Shown here: piece by piece, positions 9,501-16,944 of the stretch
How the letters are laid out: every line of letters starts with the position of its first letter
Position numbering within the stretch: the first letter of the stretch is position 1
Source of the DNA: JAVBUY01 sp031552735
GTDB taxonomy: Bacteria; Bacillota; Clostridia; Christensenellales; Aristaeellaceae
Assembly: GCA_031552735.1 (NCBI GenBank)
Contig: JAVBMF010000019.1
Location: forward strand, 29,047-93,046
Direction: 5' to 3'
DNA: 64,000 bases
Notes under the pieces: generated by a model
What the model was told of the DNA's origin: nothing
Databases searched by the model: none
The model's input: only the letters and a program-made list of their open reading frames with translations
Position numbers and translations under genes: made by a program

Positions 9501-9872
9501 GGCGATCAGTGCGGACAGCTTGTCCACAACCCCGGCGCGCGCGGCGGATCGACGGTAGTAGGTCAGTTCTTCCGCTAAGTCGGCCAGCGCGCACCGCAGC
9601 ACCATGTGCTTGCCGCGCGTGTCGATGCGCACACGCTGCGGGCTGCCCGCGCGCTCGAACACACGCTGTGTCAGGCGCGTGGGTGACAGCACTTCGATAT
9701 CAAAAAAGCCGGGCAGGTTCAGCCGCTCGATCAGCTCCAGCTCCGCCTGCAAGGTAAACTGCTCCGGCACGATAAGCAGGCAGCGCTTGCCCTCGGCATA
9801 GGCTTCGCCGATCTCCGCGACGACATGCGGCAACAGCCGCCGCGTGCGTCCGGACAACATGCAAACGGACAT
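6576..9872 (-). CDS. addB: AddB subunit of the AddAB helicase-nuclease
   Basis: 1098 residues. AddB pairs with AddA to resect double-strand breaks and load RecA. Visible features are the helicase-like body, the nuclease site (YLRGRIDRID, then RIVDYKAS) near residues 890-925, and the 4Fe-4S cysteines: one in FAACPYQHF and three in CQYCKWRSVC at the C-terminus. The N-terminal Walker A expected in AddB (GxxGxGKT) is degenerate here: LSGRTRRLLP. The start at 9872 follows AAAGGAGG; the frame is open further upstream but without a ribosome site. The partner addA lies 37 kb away at 47,066. It is coupled to the DUF1653 gene downstream. Confidence 0.9.
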   Translation of the reverse strand: MSVCMLSGRTRRLLPHVVAEIGEAYAEGKRCLLIVPEQFTLQAELELIERLNLPGFFDIEVLSPTRLTQRVFERAGSPQRVRIDTRGKHMVLRCALADLAEELTYYRRSAARAGVVDKLSALIADVKRSALSPEALAATARTIENAALRAKLDDVARVYAAYERVLAGRFVDGEDVENAMRERLAASEIADGARVWVYGFDMLTQQFAHTLAALAARAASLTVALVMDDVPAGDAALYAPVRASARRCTAMLAEAGIAVEHRRVDAPLPATEPLRHLERALFAFPAQRYAGAPEGLWLHAATTPYAEVQLAAAHILAWVRDEGLAWHEIAVQYASAEPYAGLIGHVFAQYGIPAYVDEKRPAAQHPLVVGLLCALRCATQNYRAQDMLPYLKSGFSGVAPEQTFALERYIIEYGLRGAKWKQPLARGPEALLTVIEPLRQRVAEPLAALQQQLREARDADGTLRAVWDYLQRVDAFAVLQAYHARLLDAGLLTEANHTEQVWQHLIRTLDQMHVLLDGQRATAAMCIDMLSAGLSAIELAALPPSPDALMCGQLGQMRVGQVRALVVLGLSDGALTSSDAALLTDAERAQVENSARANLGMEDAARAQLARLDVLQALTLPTEKLWLSYPAATLRGAAVRPATVCAQIRRVFPDLVLQGGTLDDGSEQALCAPLPALEALGPALRAAMEGQPLSDPLKAAYVSLRAHPLWREALDNVVTGLRASIETEPLPAALADNAPDRRYSISRLETFAACPYQHFVQYGLKPQPFEPCGLRPNDLGGWYHAALERYTRAALAVPEYPNLTREHSDSLIAEVLRALPVEFAHGSLIESKQAEALGLRARQIAARAAWTLTRQLAQGTFMPSRVEADFGMGDAPPLALPLPGGGSLYLRGRIDRIDTWQDGGREFLRIVDYKASPTARALEGTRVLHGLQQQLPIYMAAAMQAIPGAEPAGLYYFRVDNPLIETFDKDAEKIEQKIFRELKMTGLTTTLPEVVTAQGRADLITKEGEIKKNAAAATLEQMRLLIGHAQRKATSFAQRIGAGEIDIAPVRIGDWCACQYCKWRSVCGVDPALPGGSPRMLAKVKLKDVLTRLEEDNA

Positions 9873-9950
9873 GGCGAAACCTCCTTTCGATTTGCGCAAG
9901 GAATCGGTGCGATGCACCGCGAAATACACACAGGAAACGGAGGGATGCCG

Positions 9951-10802
9951 GTGCGCATTGCGTTAATCAGTGACATACACGGCAACTTGCCCGCGCTGGA
10001 GGCGGTACTGGCGCACGCGCGTGGCAAAGCGCCGGACATCGTCTTCTCGCTAGGCGATCAGGTAGGCTTCGGCCCCTGTCAGCGCGAGGTCGTGCTGCGC
10101 CTGACTGCCGAGGGCATTAACTGCCTGCGCGGCAATCATGAACAGCGTTTGGTTGACCTGCGCGACGGCCAGCGCTTTGACACGCCCAACTTTGCGGCGC
10201 TGCATTGGGGCAACGCGCAGCTATCCGGGCTGGACATGGCGCTGCCGATGACGCATCGCTTTCCCGCCGAGCAAGGCGGGCTGTTCTTAACGCATGCCGC
10301 GCCCTCCGACACCTATGGCAAAGTGCATCCCGATCACCCGGAACCCATGGACGCCGCGCTGACCGAGGCCGGTGTGCCGGTGATGGCGGTCGGCCACCGG
10401 CACCAGGGCTTCGCTCGGCTGGTCGGCGGACGGCTGGTCGTGGTGGCGGGCAGCGTCGGCGCGGCGGAGAACGGCATCGCGGGCACCGCGCTGTATACGA
10501 TGGCTACCTTCGCGCATGGCGGCTGGACATTCGAACCGATGTTGGTACCCTATGATGTGACACCGCTGTATGCGCAGTTTCTAACCAGCGGCTTGGCGGC
10601 CGCCGATCCGGTGTTTGCGCGGTTGACACATACTTCGATGCGCACCAACATGGAGCTGTTCTTCCCATTCATGGCGTATGTGCAGCGGCTGCTCCACGCG
10701 CGCGCCCTGTCTGAAATCAATCAGGCGGTATGGACGGAGGCAGGCAATACCTTCGAATGGCCGGATGGGGCGGGCGATTGCCGCGCGTATTGGGGACTAT
10801 AG
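9951..10802 (+). CDS. Calcineurin-like metallophosphoesterase
   Basis: About 283 residues. The phosphoesterase core is intact: RIALISDIHGN, SLGDQVGFGP, CLRGNHEQ, FLTHAAP and VMAVGHRHQGF supply the two-metal site as in the YfcE/MJ0936-like group. The substrate is unknown; cytoplasmic phosphodiesterase is the likely class. The GTG at 9951 was chosen because GGAGGG ends 6 nt before it; an ATG at 9945 is also possible. It diverges from addB with only 78 bp between starts, a stretch that holds a small palindrome (CGGTGC-GAT-GCACCG, 9905-9919). Its 3' end overlaps the convergent GNAT gene by 6 bp. Confidence 0.85.
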   Translation: MRIALISDIHGNLPALEAVLAHARGKAPDIVFSLGDQVGFGPCQREVVLRLTAEGINCLRGNHEQRLVDLRDGQRFDTPNFAALHWGNAQLSGLDMALPMTHRFPAEQGGLFLTHAAPSDTYGKVHPDHPEPMDAALTEAGVPVMAVGHRHQGFARLVGGRLVVVAGSVGAAENGIAGTALYTMATFAHGGWTFEPMLVPYDVTPLYAQFLTSGLAAADPVFARLTHTSMRTNMELFFPFMAYVQRLLHARALSEINQAVWTEAGNTFEWPDGAGDCRAYWGL

Positions 10803-11600
10803 CGCCAAGGCGTAATAATCAAACGTGCACAGCGGCACAAAACCCATGCTGGTGTAAAGATGCAGCGCCGGCGTGTTATCGGGATCGACCTCCAGATAGA
10901 TGCTGCGCGGATGCCGCGCGGTCAGTTCGCAGAGAAGCTGTCCCAGCGCCGCGCGCCCATAGCCCTTGCCGCGTACGCACGCATCCATCACAAACCCATA
11001 GATGCCAAATGTGCCCTCGCTGTCATACACGCGCAGTTTGCCAATGGTCTTGCCGTCCAGCAAGGCCATTTTTGTCGCCGCCACGTCCTCGGGGGCGATG
11101 TGCGCGCCGCTGCCATCCGCAAACGCGTCGCCGTCGAGCCGCGCTAGGTCAGGGCGGTCGGCGTCGGTCGCGGGGCGCAGGCGCACAGCACCGGATGCTG
11201 GCGAAGCAAACTTGTGCTCGTCCAGCTCCATGCGCATTTCCGCGAACTCCCGTTCAGCGCCGCAGTCCAGCAGCGCTTGCGAAAGTTCGGCATCCTGCCG
11301 GTCCGCGATGCAGAGTACGCGGCGCACGTCGTGCTCGCGCGCGTAATTCCGCACAGCGGCGCACAGCGCACGCAGGGTGGCGCTGTCGTTGGCGACCGGC
11401 GTCGCTTCGATCTCGCTGGGGTCGAACCGGCTGGCGCAAGCATAGCCTTCCTCGCACAATATGTGCACATAGGGCTGATCTGCCGCGTCCAGCCAACCCG
11501 CGTCCAGTTTGTATTGGGTGTGCCGTGCCGCCTGACAATGCGCGACGACGCGCCGAATATCCTGCTTGTCCTGTTCGGACAGACGTTCGATGATTCGCAT
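10797..11600 (-). CDS. GNAT family N-acetyltransferase
   Basis: 267 residues with a C-terminal GNAT domain from about residue 140 (VRLRPATDADRPDLARL, then DACVRGKGYGRAALGQLL, the acetyl-CoA pyrophosphate loop, then YLEVDPDNTPALHLYTSMGF). The N-terminal half is a weaker second acetyltransferase-like region (YKLDAGWL, VRRVLCIADRQD) without an obvious CoA loop. GGAGGG precedes the ATG. It is the last gene of a leftward group after mnmE, 12 bp downstream of it. The acetylated substrate cannot be predicted. Confidence 0.85.
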   Translation of the reverse strand: MRIIERLSEQDKQDIRRVVAHCQAARHTQYKLDAGWLDAADQPYVHILCEEGYACASRFDPSEIEATPVANDSATLRALCAAVRNYAREHDVRRVLCIADRQDAELSQALLDCGAEREFAEMRMELDEHKFASPASGAVRLRPATDADRPDLARLDGDAFADGSGAHIAPEDVAATKMALLDGKTIGKLRVYDSEGTFGIYGFVMDACVRGKGYGRAALGQLLCELTARHPRSIYLEVDPDNTPALHLYTSMGFVPLCTFDYYALAL

Positions 11601-11612
11601 GTGTTCCCTCCG

Positions 11613-12995
11613 CTATTTTCCGACGCAGAATGTGGCAAACACCGCGTCCAGCACGTTTTCATCCAATGTTTCGCCGGTAATGCTGCCCAGCGCGTGCAGT
11701 GCGTCGCGCAGGTCCACCGCCGCGATATCCAGGGGCAGCCCTTCGCGAAGCGCCTGCGCAGCGGCGTACAACGCTTTGGCGGCTTGCCGCGCGGCGTCTA
11801 TATGCCGCGCCTCGGACAGCGATGCGCCGGTTTCCACCGATACCCCGGCGTGCGCGGCCAACTTCTCTTTCAGCGCGTCGATGCCCGCGCCGGTCTGCGC
11901 CGCGATGGACACCACATCGGCATCCGGACACAGCGCGTGGATATCCGACGCGGCCAGCATCGCGGGCAAATCGCCCTTGTTGAGCGCGACAATGCGCGGC
12001 ACATCACACGGGCGGGTCAGCAGCGCGCGATCCTCTTCTGCCAGCAGCCGCGAAGCGTCGAGCACCAGCAGCCACAGATCGGCGCGGGCCAGCGCGGCCT
12101 GCGCGCGCGTGATGCCCATCGCTTCCACCGCGTCACCGCTGTTGCGCAGCCCGGCGGTATCGGTCAGTTGCAGGATCGCGCCGTCCAGCGTAATGCGTTC
12201 GGTCAGCGTATCGCGCGTGGTGCCCGGTACATCGGTGACAATGGCGCGCGCCTCACCAAGCAGCGCATTGAGCAGCGTTGATTTGCCCACGTTCGGCCGC
12301 CCGGCGATCGCCACATCCAGCCCCTCGCGCAGCAGCTTGCCCGCACGCGGATCGGCAGCAGATTCGATCTGTTCGGCCAGCGCCAGGCAGCCTTCGGTCA
12401 GCCCGGCCACCGCCTCGGCCTCGTCGACTTCGTCGGGGAAGTCCAGCGCGGCCTCCAGCCCGGCCAGCAGCGCGGTCAGCTTTTCCCGCGCGTCCAGCAC
12501 AAAGCGCGACACCCCGCCGGATAGCTGCTGCATGGCGGCGCGCGCCGCCTGCTCGCCCTCCGCGCTGACCAGGCGCATCACCGCCTCAGCCTGTGCCAAA
12601 TCAATGCGCCCATGCGCGAACGCGCGGCGCGTAAACTCGCCCGGCTCGGCCACGCGCGCACCGGCAGCCACCGCCAGTTGCACCACGCGCCGCCGCACCC
12701 ACGCGCCGCCATGGCTGTGCACCTCGGCCACATCCTCGTGCGTATAACTGCGCGGGGCGCGCATCAGCACCGCCATCGCTTCGTCCACCGGCTGTCCGGC
12801 TTCCACCACATGCCCATAGGTGAGCTGGTGGCTGGGCCAATCGCCCACCGCGCGCCCATCGGCGGCGGCAAAGACGCACGCCAGTATGCGCGCGGCGTCC
12901 GGGCCGCTGATACGCACGATGGCCACTCCGCCGACACCGGGCGGCGTAGCCAATGCGACAATGGTATCTTCAGTTGTGATGCCTCGCGCCGTCAC
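11613..12995 (-). CDS. mnmE: tRNA modification GTPase MnmE
   Basis: 460 residues, full length. MnmE with MnmG makes the carboxymethylaminomethyl group on U34 of tRNAs. Visible: the N-terminal folate-binding domain (DTIVALATPPGVGGVAIVRI), the GTPase G1 GRPNVGKSTLLN near residue 230, G3 DTAGLR, G4 NKGD, and the diagnostic C-terminal FCVGK ending. The start is GTG at 12995, overlapping the upstream stop as GTGA, with GGAG 8 nt before it. The usual partners mnmG and rsmG do not follow; a GNAT gene does. mnmE is commonly origin-proximal in Firmicutes, in line with parAB and dnaN here. Confidence 0.97.
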   Translation of the reverse strand: MTARGITTEDTIVALATPPGVGGVAIVRISGPDAARILACVFAAADGRAVGDWPSHQLTYGHVVEAGQPVDEAMAVLMRAPRSYTHEDVAEVHSHGGAWVRRRVVQLAVAAGARVAEPGEFTRRAFAHGRIDLAQAEAVMRLVSAEGEQAARAAMQQLSGGVSRFVLDAREKLTALLAGLEAALDFPDEVDEAEAVAGLTEGCLALAEQIESAADPRAGKLLREGLDVAIAGRPNVGKSTLLNALLGEARAIVTDVPGTTRDTLTERITLDGAILQLTDTAGLRNSGDAVEAMGITRAQAALARADLWLLVLDASRLLAEEDRALLTRPCDVPRIVALNKGDLPAMLAASDIHALCPDADVVSIAAQTGAGIDALKEKLAAHAGVSVETGASLSEARHIDAARQAAKALYAAAQALREGLPLDIAAVDLRDALHALGSITGETLDENVLDAVFATFCVGK

Positions 12996-13348
12996 GCCTT
13001 CAGCTCCGCCTGGCGCTTTCTGGTCAGCGACGCCACGATGATGTCATACGCGCTGTCCAGCAGCTCGCACATCAATTCATCCGGCACTGCGCCCGCGCGC
13101 GTCACCGACACCCAATGCTGTTTATTCAGATAATACCCGGGCACGATATCGGGATAGGCGGCGCGCAGTGTTTCGCCCCAGACTGGATCGACTTTGACGG
13201 AGATGATCGGCTGCTTCTCCTTGTTTTCACCGACCATCACAAACATTTTGCCGTCAACCATAAAGCGCGTGGCATCCCATTCGACCTTGAAATCGCTGGT
13301 GACGCCGGGCTTGGCCAGCAACCGCTGGTCGAGAAATTCGTAGCGCAT
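12992..13348 (-). CDS. MmcQ/YjbR family protein
   Basis: 118 residues of the MmcQ/YjbR CyaY-like fold, recognised by KVEWDATRFMVDGKMFVMV, ISVKVDP and PGYYLNKQHWVSV. Members are small cytoplasmic proteins, some described as DNA-binding, with no firm role. It sits between manA and mnmE, overlapping the mnmE start by 4 bp, so the three genes are probably co-transcribed and coupled. Confidence 0.85.
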   Translation of the reverse strand: MRYEFLDQRLLAKPGVTSDFKVEWDATRFMVDGKMFVMVGENKEKQPIISVKVDPVWGETLRAAYPDIVPGYYLNKQHWVSVTRAGAVPDELMCELLDSAYDIIVASLTRKRQAELKA

Positions 13349-13367
13349 GTCAGTGCTCCTTTGTAAG

Positions 13368-14330
13368 TTATTTGCCTTCGCCCGGAGCGGCCAATAGCAG
13401 CTCGCCCTTGCACTCCAGCTTGATCCTCGGGCTGGACGCCGGGATGAACACCGAATCGCCAGGCTTCAGCTGGATCGCGCCGCCGGGGTACGCCATCCAC
13501 CCCTCGCACAGCGAGGTAAGCAACCGGAATCGCTGCGGCATCTCCTCCAGCGGCATGTTATTGCGCACGACCAGCCGGTCGAGCGTGAAGATCGGATCGG
13601 TGATCAGCCGGGTGCGCGTGCCGCCGGTCACCTTGTGTTCCTCGCCGACACAGGGCGACAGTTGCAGCGACACATCGGTCACATCCAGCCCCTGTTGAAG
13701 ATGCAATGTGCGCGGGTTGCCCTGCGCGTCGGTGCGCCCCCAATCCCAGAACCGATACGTCAGGTCGCTGGATTGCTGAATCTCGTAGAGCAAAATGCCC
13801 TCGCCGATGGCGTGCACCATCCCGGCGGGAATGTAGAGGACATCCCCGGCCTTCACCGGCAACCAGCGCAGGCAATCCTCCAGCGCGGCACCCTGCCGCG
13901 CGGCCTCTGCCAGCGCCTCGCGCGTGATACCGGGACGCACACCGTAGACAATCGTGGCGTCCGGCTTGGCGTGCAGGATAACCCACGCCTCGGTCTTGCC
14001 CAGCTTGCCGCCTTCATGCGCGTTGGCGTACGCGTCGTTCGGGTGCACCTGCACACTGAGTCGTTCGCGCGCGTCAATCAGCTTTAACAGCAGCGGAAAA
14101 GTTTCCGGCACCTCGCTGCCGCGCATTGCCTCACCATGCCGCGCCAAAAGCGCGGACAACTCCGCGCCGTCCTGCTCGCGGCTATTGAGCCCCGGCAGCA
14201 CAGACACCTCCAGACTCTCGCCGGTGGTGTCGTCGGGAATGTCTTTGCCGAACACAGTGCGCAACGCCGTTCCGCCCCAGGGCGTGTCTTTGCCGTGGCG
14301 ATAGGCCGGGGTCATTTTGATCGGAAACAT
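13368..14330 (-). CDS. manA: Class I mannose-6-phosphate isomerase
   Basis: 320 residues, the short bacterial form. It interconverts mannose-6-phosphate and fructose-6-phosphate. Zinc ligands are visible in SVQVHPND (Gln and His), LGKTEAW (Glu) and IPAGMVHAIGEG (His). FWDWGRTD and the late FIPASSP are also typical. AGGAGG lies 7 nt before the ATG. It heads the group manA - yjbR-like - mnmE - GNAT and sits next to the polysaccharide genes, for which it could feed mannose-based nucleotide sugars; that link is inference from position. Confidence 0.93.
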   Translation of the reverse strand: MFPIKMTPAYRHGKDTPWGGTALRTVFGKDIPDDTTGESLEVSVLPGLNSREQDGAELSALLARHGEAMRGSEVPETFPLLLKLIDARERLSVQVHPNDAYANAHEGGKLGKTEAWVILHAKPDATIVYGVRPGITREALAEAARQGAALEDCLRWLPVKAGDVLYIPAGMVHAIGEGILLYEIQQSSDLTYRFWDWGRTDAQGNPRTLHLQQGLDVTDVSLQLSPCVGEEHKVTGGTRTRLITDPIFTLDRLVVRNNMPLEEMPQRFRLLTSLCEGWMAYPGGAIQLKPGDSVFIPASSPRIKLECKGELLLAAPGEGK

Positions 14331-14422
14331 GGCCGCCTCCTAATCGAAAGTGGTTTCTTTCATCATACCGCGCTTTTGTTTTCTTTGCAATAAAAGAAGG
14401 ACGGCTGCGCCCCGGGGCAAGG

Positions 14423-14547
14423 ATAGACCATCCAAAAAGACCCTATCGCTAGGAGGCCACAAGCGCGGCGCGAAGCCGTATCGTGACATACGGCGACAAG
14501 CCAAGCGCAGTGCCGACACCGCGAGAGGGCCTTTTTCGACGGTCTAT
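14423..14547. repeat. 125-nt imperfect palindrome after capE (giant hairpin)
   Basis: The two halves are imperfect reverse complements over almost the whole length: GATAGACC (14422-14429) against GGTCTAT (14541-14547), AAAAAGACCCT against AGGGCCTTTTT, and a perfect inner stem GCCGTAT/ATACGGC (14475-14494). It begins 4 nt after the capE stop. On the minus strand several mismatches become G-U pairs. An A-tract/stem/T-tract lies inside it, so it may be an oversized terminator; a small mobile hairpin or structured RNA are alternatives. The flanking 14331-14422 holds nothing else recognisable. Confidence 0.6.
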
Positions 14548-14550
14548 TGT

Positions 14551-15564
14551 TTACTTGTGCTTAAACGCCATCACCTGTTCGCGCACCGGCTCGAGCGTCA
14601 TCAGCATATCCTTGAGTTCCGGCACGGACAGCAGGTTGGTGTGATCGCTGTCGTATTCGTAGTCCGGGAAGTTGTTGCGTCCCTTCTCGAAGTACTGCGC
14701 GTACTGCAAATCGCGCGTATCGGCCGGAATGCGGAAATAGCGGCCCATGTCCTCCGCGCCCAGCATCTCCTCGCGGGTCAGCAGGCTCTCGTTGCGCTTT
14801 TCGCCATGGCGCGTGCCGATGATGTTGATTTCGGTTTTGCTGCCAAACAGCTCGACCAGCGCCTGCGCCAGATCGCCGATGGTGCACGCGGGCGCCTTCT
14901 GCACAAAGATATCGCCCGGATGCGCGTGCTGAAACGCGTACAGCACCAAATCCACCGACTCGTCCAGCGTCATCAGAAAGCGCGTCATATTGGGATCCGT
15001 GACGGTGATCGGCATCTTTTTTTGAATCTGCTCGATGAACAGCGGGATGACGCTGCCGCGCGAATACATCACGTTGCCGTAGCGTGTGGCCGACATGATG
15101 GTGTTCTCGGCATTGCGGCTTTCAGCAATCATCACTTTTTCCATCAGCGCCTTGGAGATGCCCATCGCGTTGATCGGATACACCGCCTTGTCGGTGGACA
15201 GACAGATTACGCTTTTCACGCCGCACTGCACCGCGGCTTGCAGCGTGTTGTAGGTGCCTTCCACATTGGTGTGCATGGCCTCCATGGGGAAAAACTCGCA
15301 GGAAGGCACCTGCTTGAGCGCGGCGGCGGAAAACACATAGTCCACCCCGTGCATCGCGTGCAGGATGGAGTGCGGATCGCGCACATCGCCAATGTAGAAC
15401 TTCAGTTTGCTGGAACGGTACTGCCGCCGCATGTCGTCCTGCTTTTTCTCATCGCGGGAAAACACGCGAATCTCTTTGATGTCAGTGGTCAAAAAGTGGC
15501 TGAGCACCGCATTGCCAAAGCTGCCGGTTCCACCAGTGATGAGCAGGGTTTTGTTGTCAAACAT
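14551..15564 (-). CDS. capE: CapE-type UDP-GlcNAc 4,6-dehydratase/epimerase
   Basis: 337 residues of an extended short-chain dehydrogenase. It matches the Staphylococcus capsule enzyme CapE in running text: LLITGGTGSFGNAVL (NAD loop), RVFSRDEKKQDDMR, KFYIGDVRD, AALKQVPSCEFFP, CLSTDKAVYPINAMGISK and RHGEKRNESLLTREE. CapE converts UDP-GlcNAc toward UDP-2-acetamido-2,6-dideoxy-talose/fucosamine precursors for surface polysaccharide. The start at 15564 follows AGGAGG; the preceding glycosyltransferase ends 8 bp inside this gene, giving coupling. capF and capG, which complete the pathway in Staphylococcus, are not in the window. Confidence 0.92.
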   Translation of the reverse strand: MFDNKTLLITGGTGSFGNAVLSHFLTTDIKEIRVFSRDEKKQDDMRRQYRSSKLKFYIGDVRDPHSILHAMHGVDYVFSAAALKQVPSCEFFPMEAMHTNVEGTYNTLQAAVQCGVKSVICLSTDKAVYPINAMGISKALMEKVMIAESRNAENTIMSATRYGNVMYSRGSVIPLFIEQIQKKMPITVTDPNMTRFLMTLDESVDLVLYAFQHAHPGDIFVQKAPACTIGDLAQALVELFGSKTEINIIGTRHGEKRNESLLTREEMLGAEDMGRYFRIPADTRDLQYAQYFEKGRNNFPDYEYDSDHTNLLSVPELKDMLMTLEPVREQVMAFKHK

Positions 15565-16789
15565 GGGAGGACCTCCTCTGTGTGTACTGTGTCTGCGCGA
15601 CGGCAATGGTTTCATCCAGCCGCGATAAGAACGCTTCCATGCGGAATTCCCGCAAAAACAGCTCGTAGCCTCTTCTCCCGCGCGCGCGCGCTTCGTCCGG
15701 GCGATCGACGATTTGCGCCATGTACCCGGCCAGCGTCACCGCATCGGACGCGGGCGCGCAGTAGCCGGATTCGCTGGTCGTGAGGATGGTCCACACCGCG
15801 CCATCTTTGGGCACGGCGGCTACCACCGGCTTGCCCGCCGAAAGATAGCTCTGCAGCTTGCCAGGCAGCGTCTGCCCCACAAAACTGTCGCCTTCCAGCG
15901 TCAACAAGAAAGCGTCCGCCATGCGGTAAAAGGCAGGCATTTCCTGCAACGGTTTGCGGCCATAGAACGTCACCAAGGTAGACAGCCCGCGCTGCTCGCA
16001 CGCGGCGCGCAACGCGTCTCCCTCGGACCCATCGCCAACGATATGAATGTGCAGGCCGCCCTTGCGGCGGAGCAACTCCGCTGCGTCCAGAATGGTGCCG
16101 ATGTCCTGCGCGCCGCCCAGATTCCCGGCAAACAAAAAGTCGGTGACGCCGTTGTCCTCGTATGCGCACGCGCCTTGGTCAAACAACTGCTCGCACGGCT
16201 GCGGCAGGTACACAATGCGCGCCGGGTCGATATCGTGCATGTCCATCAGGTATTGCGCAAACGGCTCGGAAGAAATCGCGATGGCATCGGCGGCGCGATA
16301 GATTGCGCGGCTGATGCTGTGAATCATATTATATAGGAAAGAGTTCTGCTTCACGTCCCACACGGTAACCGATTCCGGCCACAGATCGAGGCAATAGAGA
16401 ATGTGCGGGCACTTGCTGCGCTTGGCGATGCGCGCCGCCGGAATGGCCATCGACACCGGCGAGGTCTGGAAGGTGAGCACCACCTCGGCGTCGGCGCGGG
16501 CAAAGCTGGCCCACAGCCAACCGGAGACGGCGAACGACGCGTAGTTGATCATTCGCCAGAACGCGCCCTGTCGCCGCAGTGTCGTGGGTACACGGTGGAT
16601 GTCCACGCCCTCCCAGGTTTCGCGGCGGCCACGAAAAAAACGGTATTTCGCATGCAGTTTTTTGTTGTCATAGTCCGGCAGACTGGTGAGCACCCGCACT
16701 GTGTGCCCCTGGCGCACCAAGGCCACCGCAATATCGTTGATGCGAAATGTATCGGGATAAAAATGCTGACTGACGATGAAAAATCGCAT
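15557..16789 (-). CDS. Family 4 glycosyltransferase (WbuB/WcaI-like)
   Basis: 410 residues of a GT-B enzyme. The N-terminus (RFFIVSQHFYPDTFRINDIA) is that of the WcaI/WbuB-type transferases, ILYCLDLWPESV is the family core, and the C-terminal donor site includes FLFAGNLGGAQD, IVGDGSEGD and PGKLQSYLSAGKPVVA. It probably adds the next sugar to a lipid-linked repeat unit begun by the divergent sugar transferase at 16,945. It is the first gene of the leftward pair with capE, expressed from the promoter at 16,874-16,902. Confidence 0.88.
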   Translation of the reverse strand: MRFFIVSQHFYPDTFRINDIAVALVRQGHTVRVLTSLPDYDNKKLHAKYRFFRGRRETWEGVDIHRVPTTLRRQGAFWRMINYASFAVSGWLWASFARADAEVVLTFQTSPVSMAIPAARIAKRSKCPHILYCLDLWPESVTVWDVKQNSFLYNMIHSISRAIYRAADAIAISSEPFAQYLMDMHDIDPARIVYLPQPCEQLFDQGACAYEDNGVTDFLFAGNLGGAQDIGTILDAAELLRRKGGLHIHIVGDGSEGDALRAACEQRGLSTLVTFYGRKPLQEMPAFYRMADAFLLTLEGDSFVGQTLPGKLQSYLSAGKPVVAAVPKDGAVWTILTTSESGYCAPASDAVTLAGYMAQIVDRPDEARARGRRGYELFLREFRMEAFLSRLDETIAVAQTQYTQRRSSHV

Positions 16790-16847
16790 GCGTGTCCTTT
16801 CACTGGGCCGAACGCCGGTGCGTCGGCAAAATTCGCGGCTTTCCGAC

Positions 16848-16902
16848 TTGCAGGAACCGCCGAATCAGTTTATACTATAGTCGATTTCCTATGGAATCGC
16901 AA
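16848..16902. promoter_or_regulatory. Two opposed, overlapping sigma-A promoters of the polysaccharide locus
   Basis: Plus strand: TTGCAG (16848-16853), 17 bp, TATACT (16871-16876), leading to the sugar transferase. Minus strand: TTGCGA (plus 16897-16902), 17 bp, TATAGT (plus 16874-16879), leading to the glycosyltransferase-capE pair. The two -10 boxes share three base pairs, so one polymerase should exclude the other. Confidence 0.6.
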
Positions 16903-16944
16903 GTTTTTCTTTATGCAAGACGGCGCCGGGAAGGGGCGAATCAC

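Noticed and set aside
14350..15783. A 477-codon plus-strand open frame opposite capE
   Set aside because: Antisense to a clear CapE enzyme with full domain text on the other strand; composition typical of a high-GC shadow frame.
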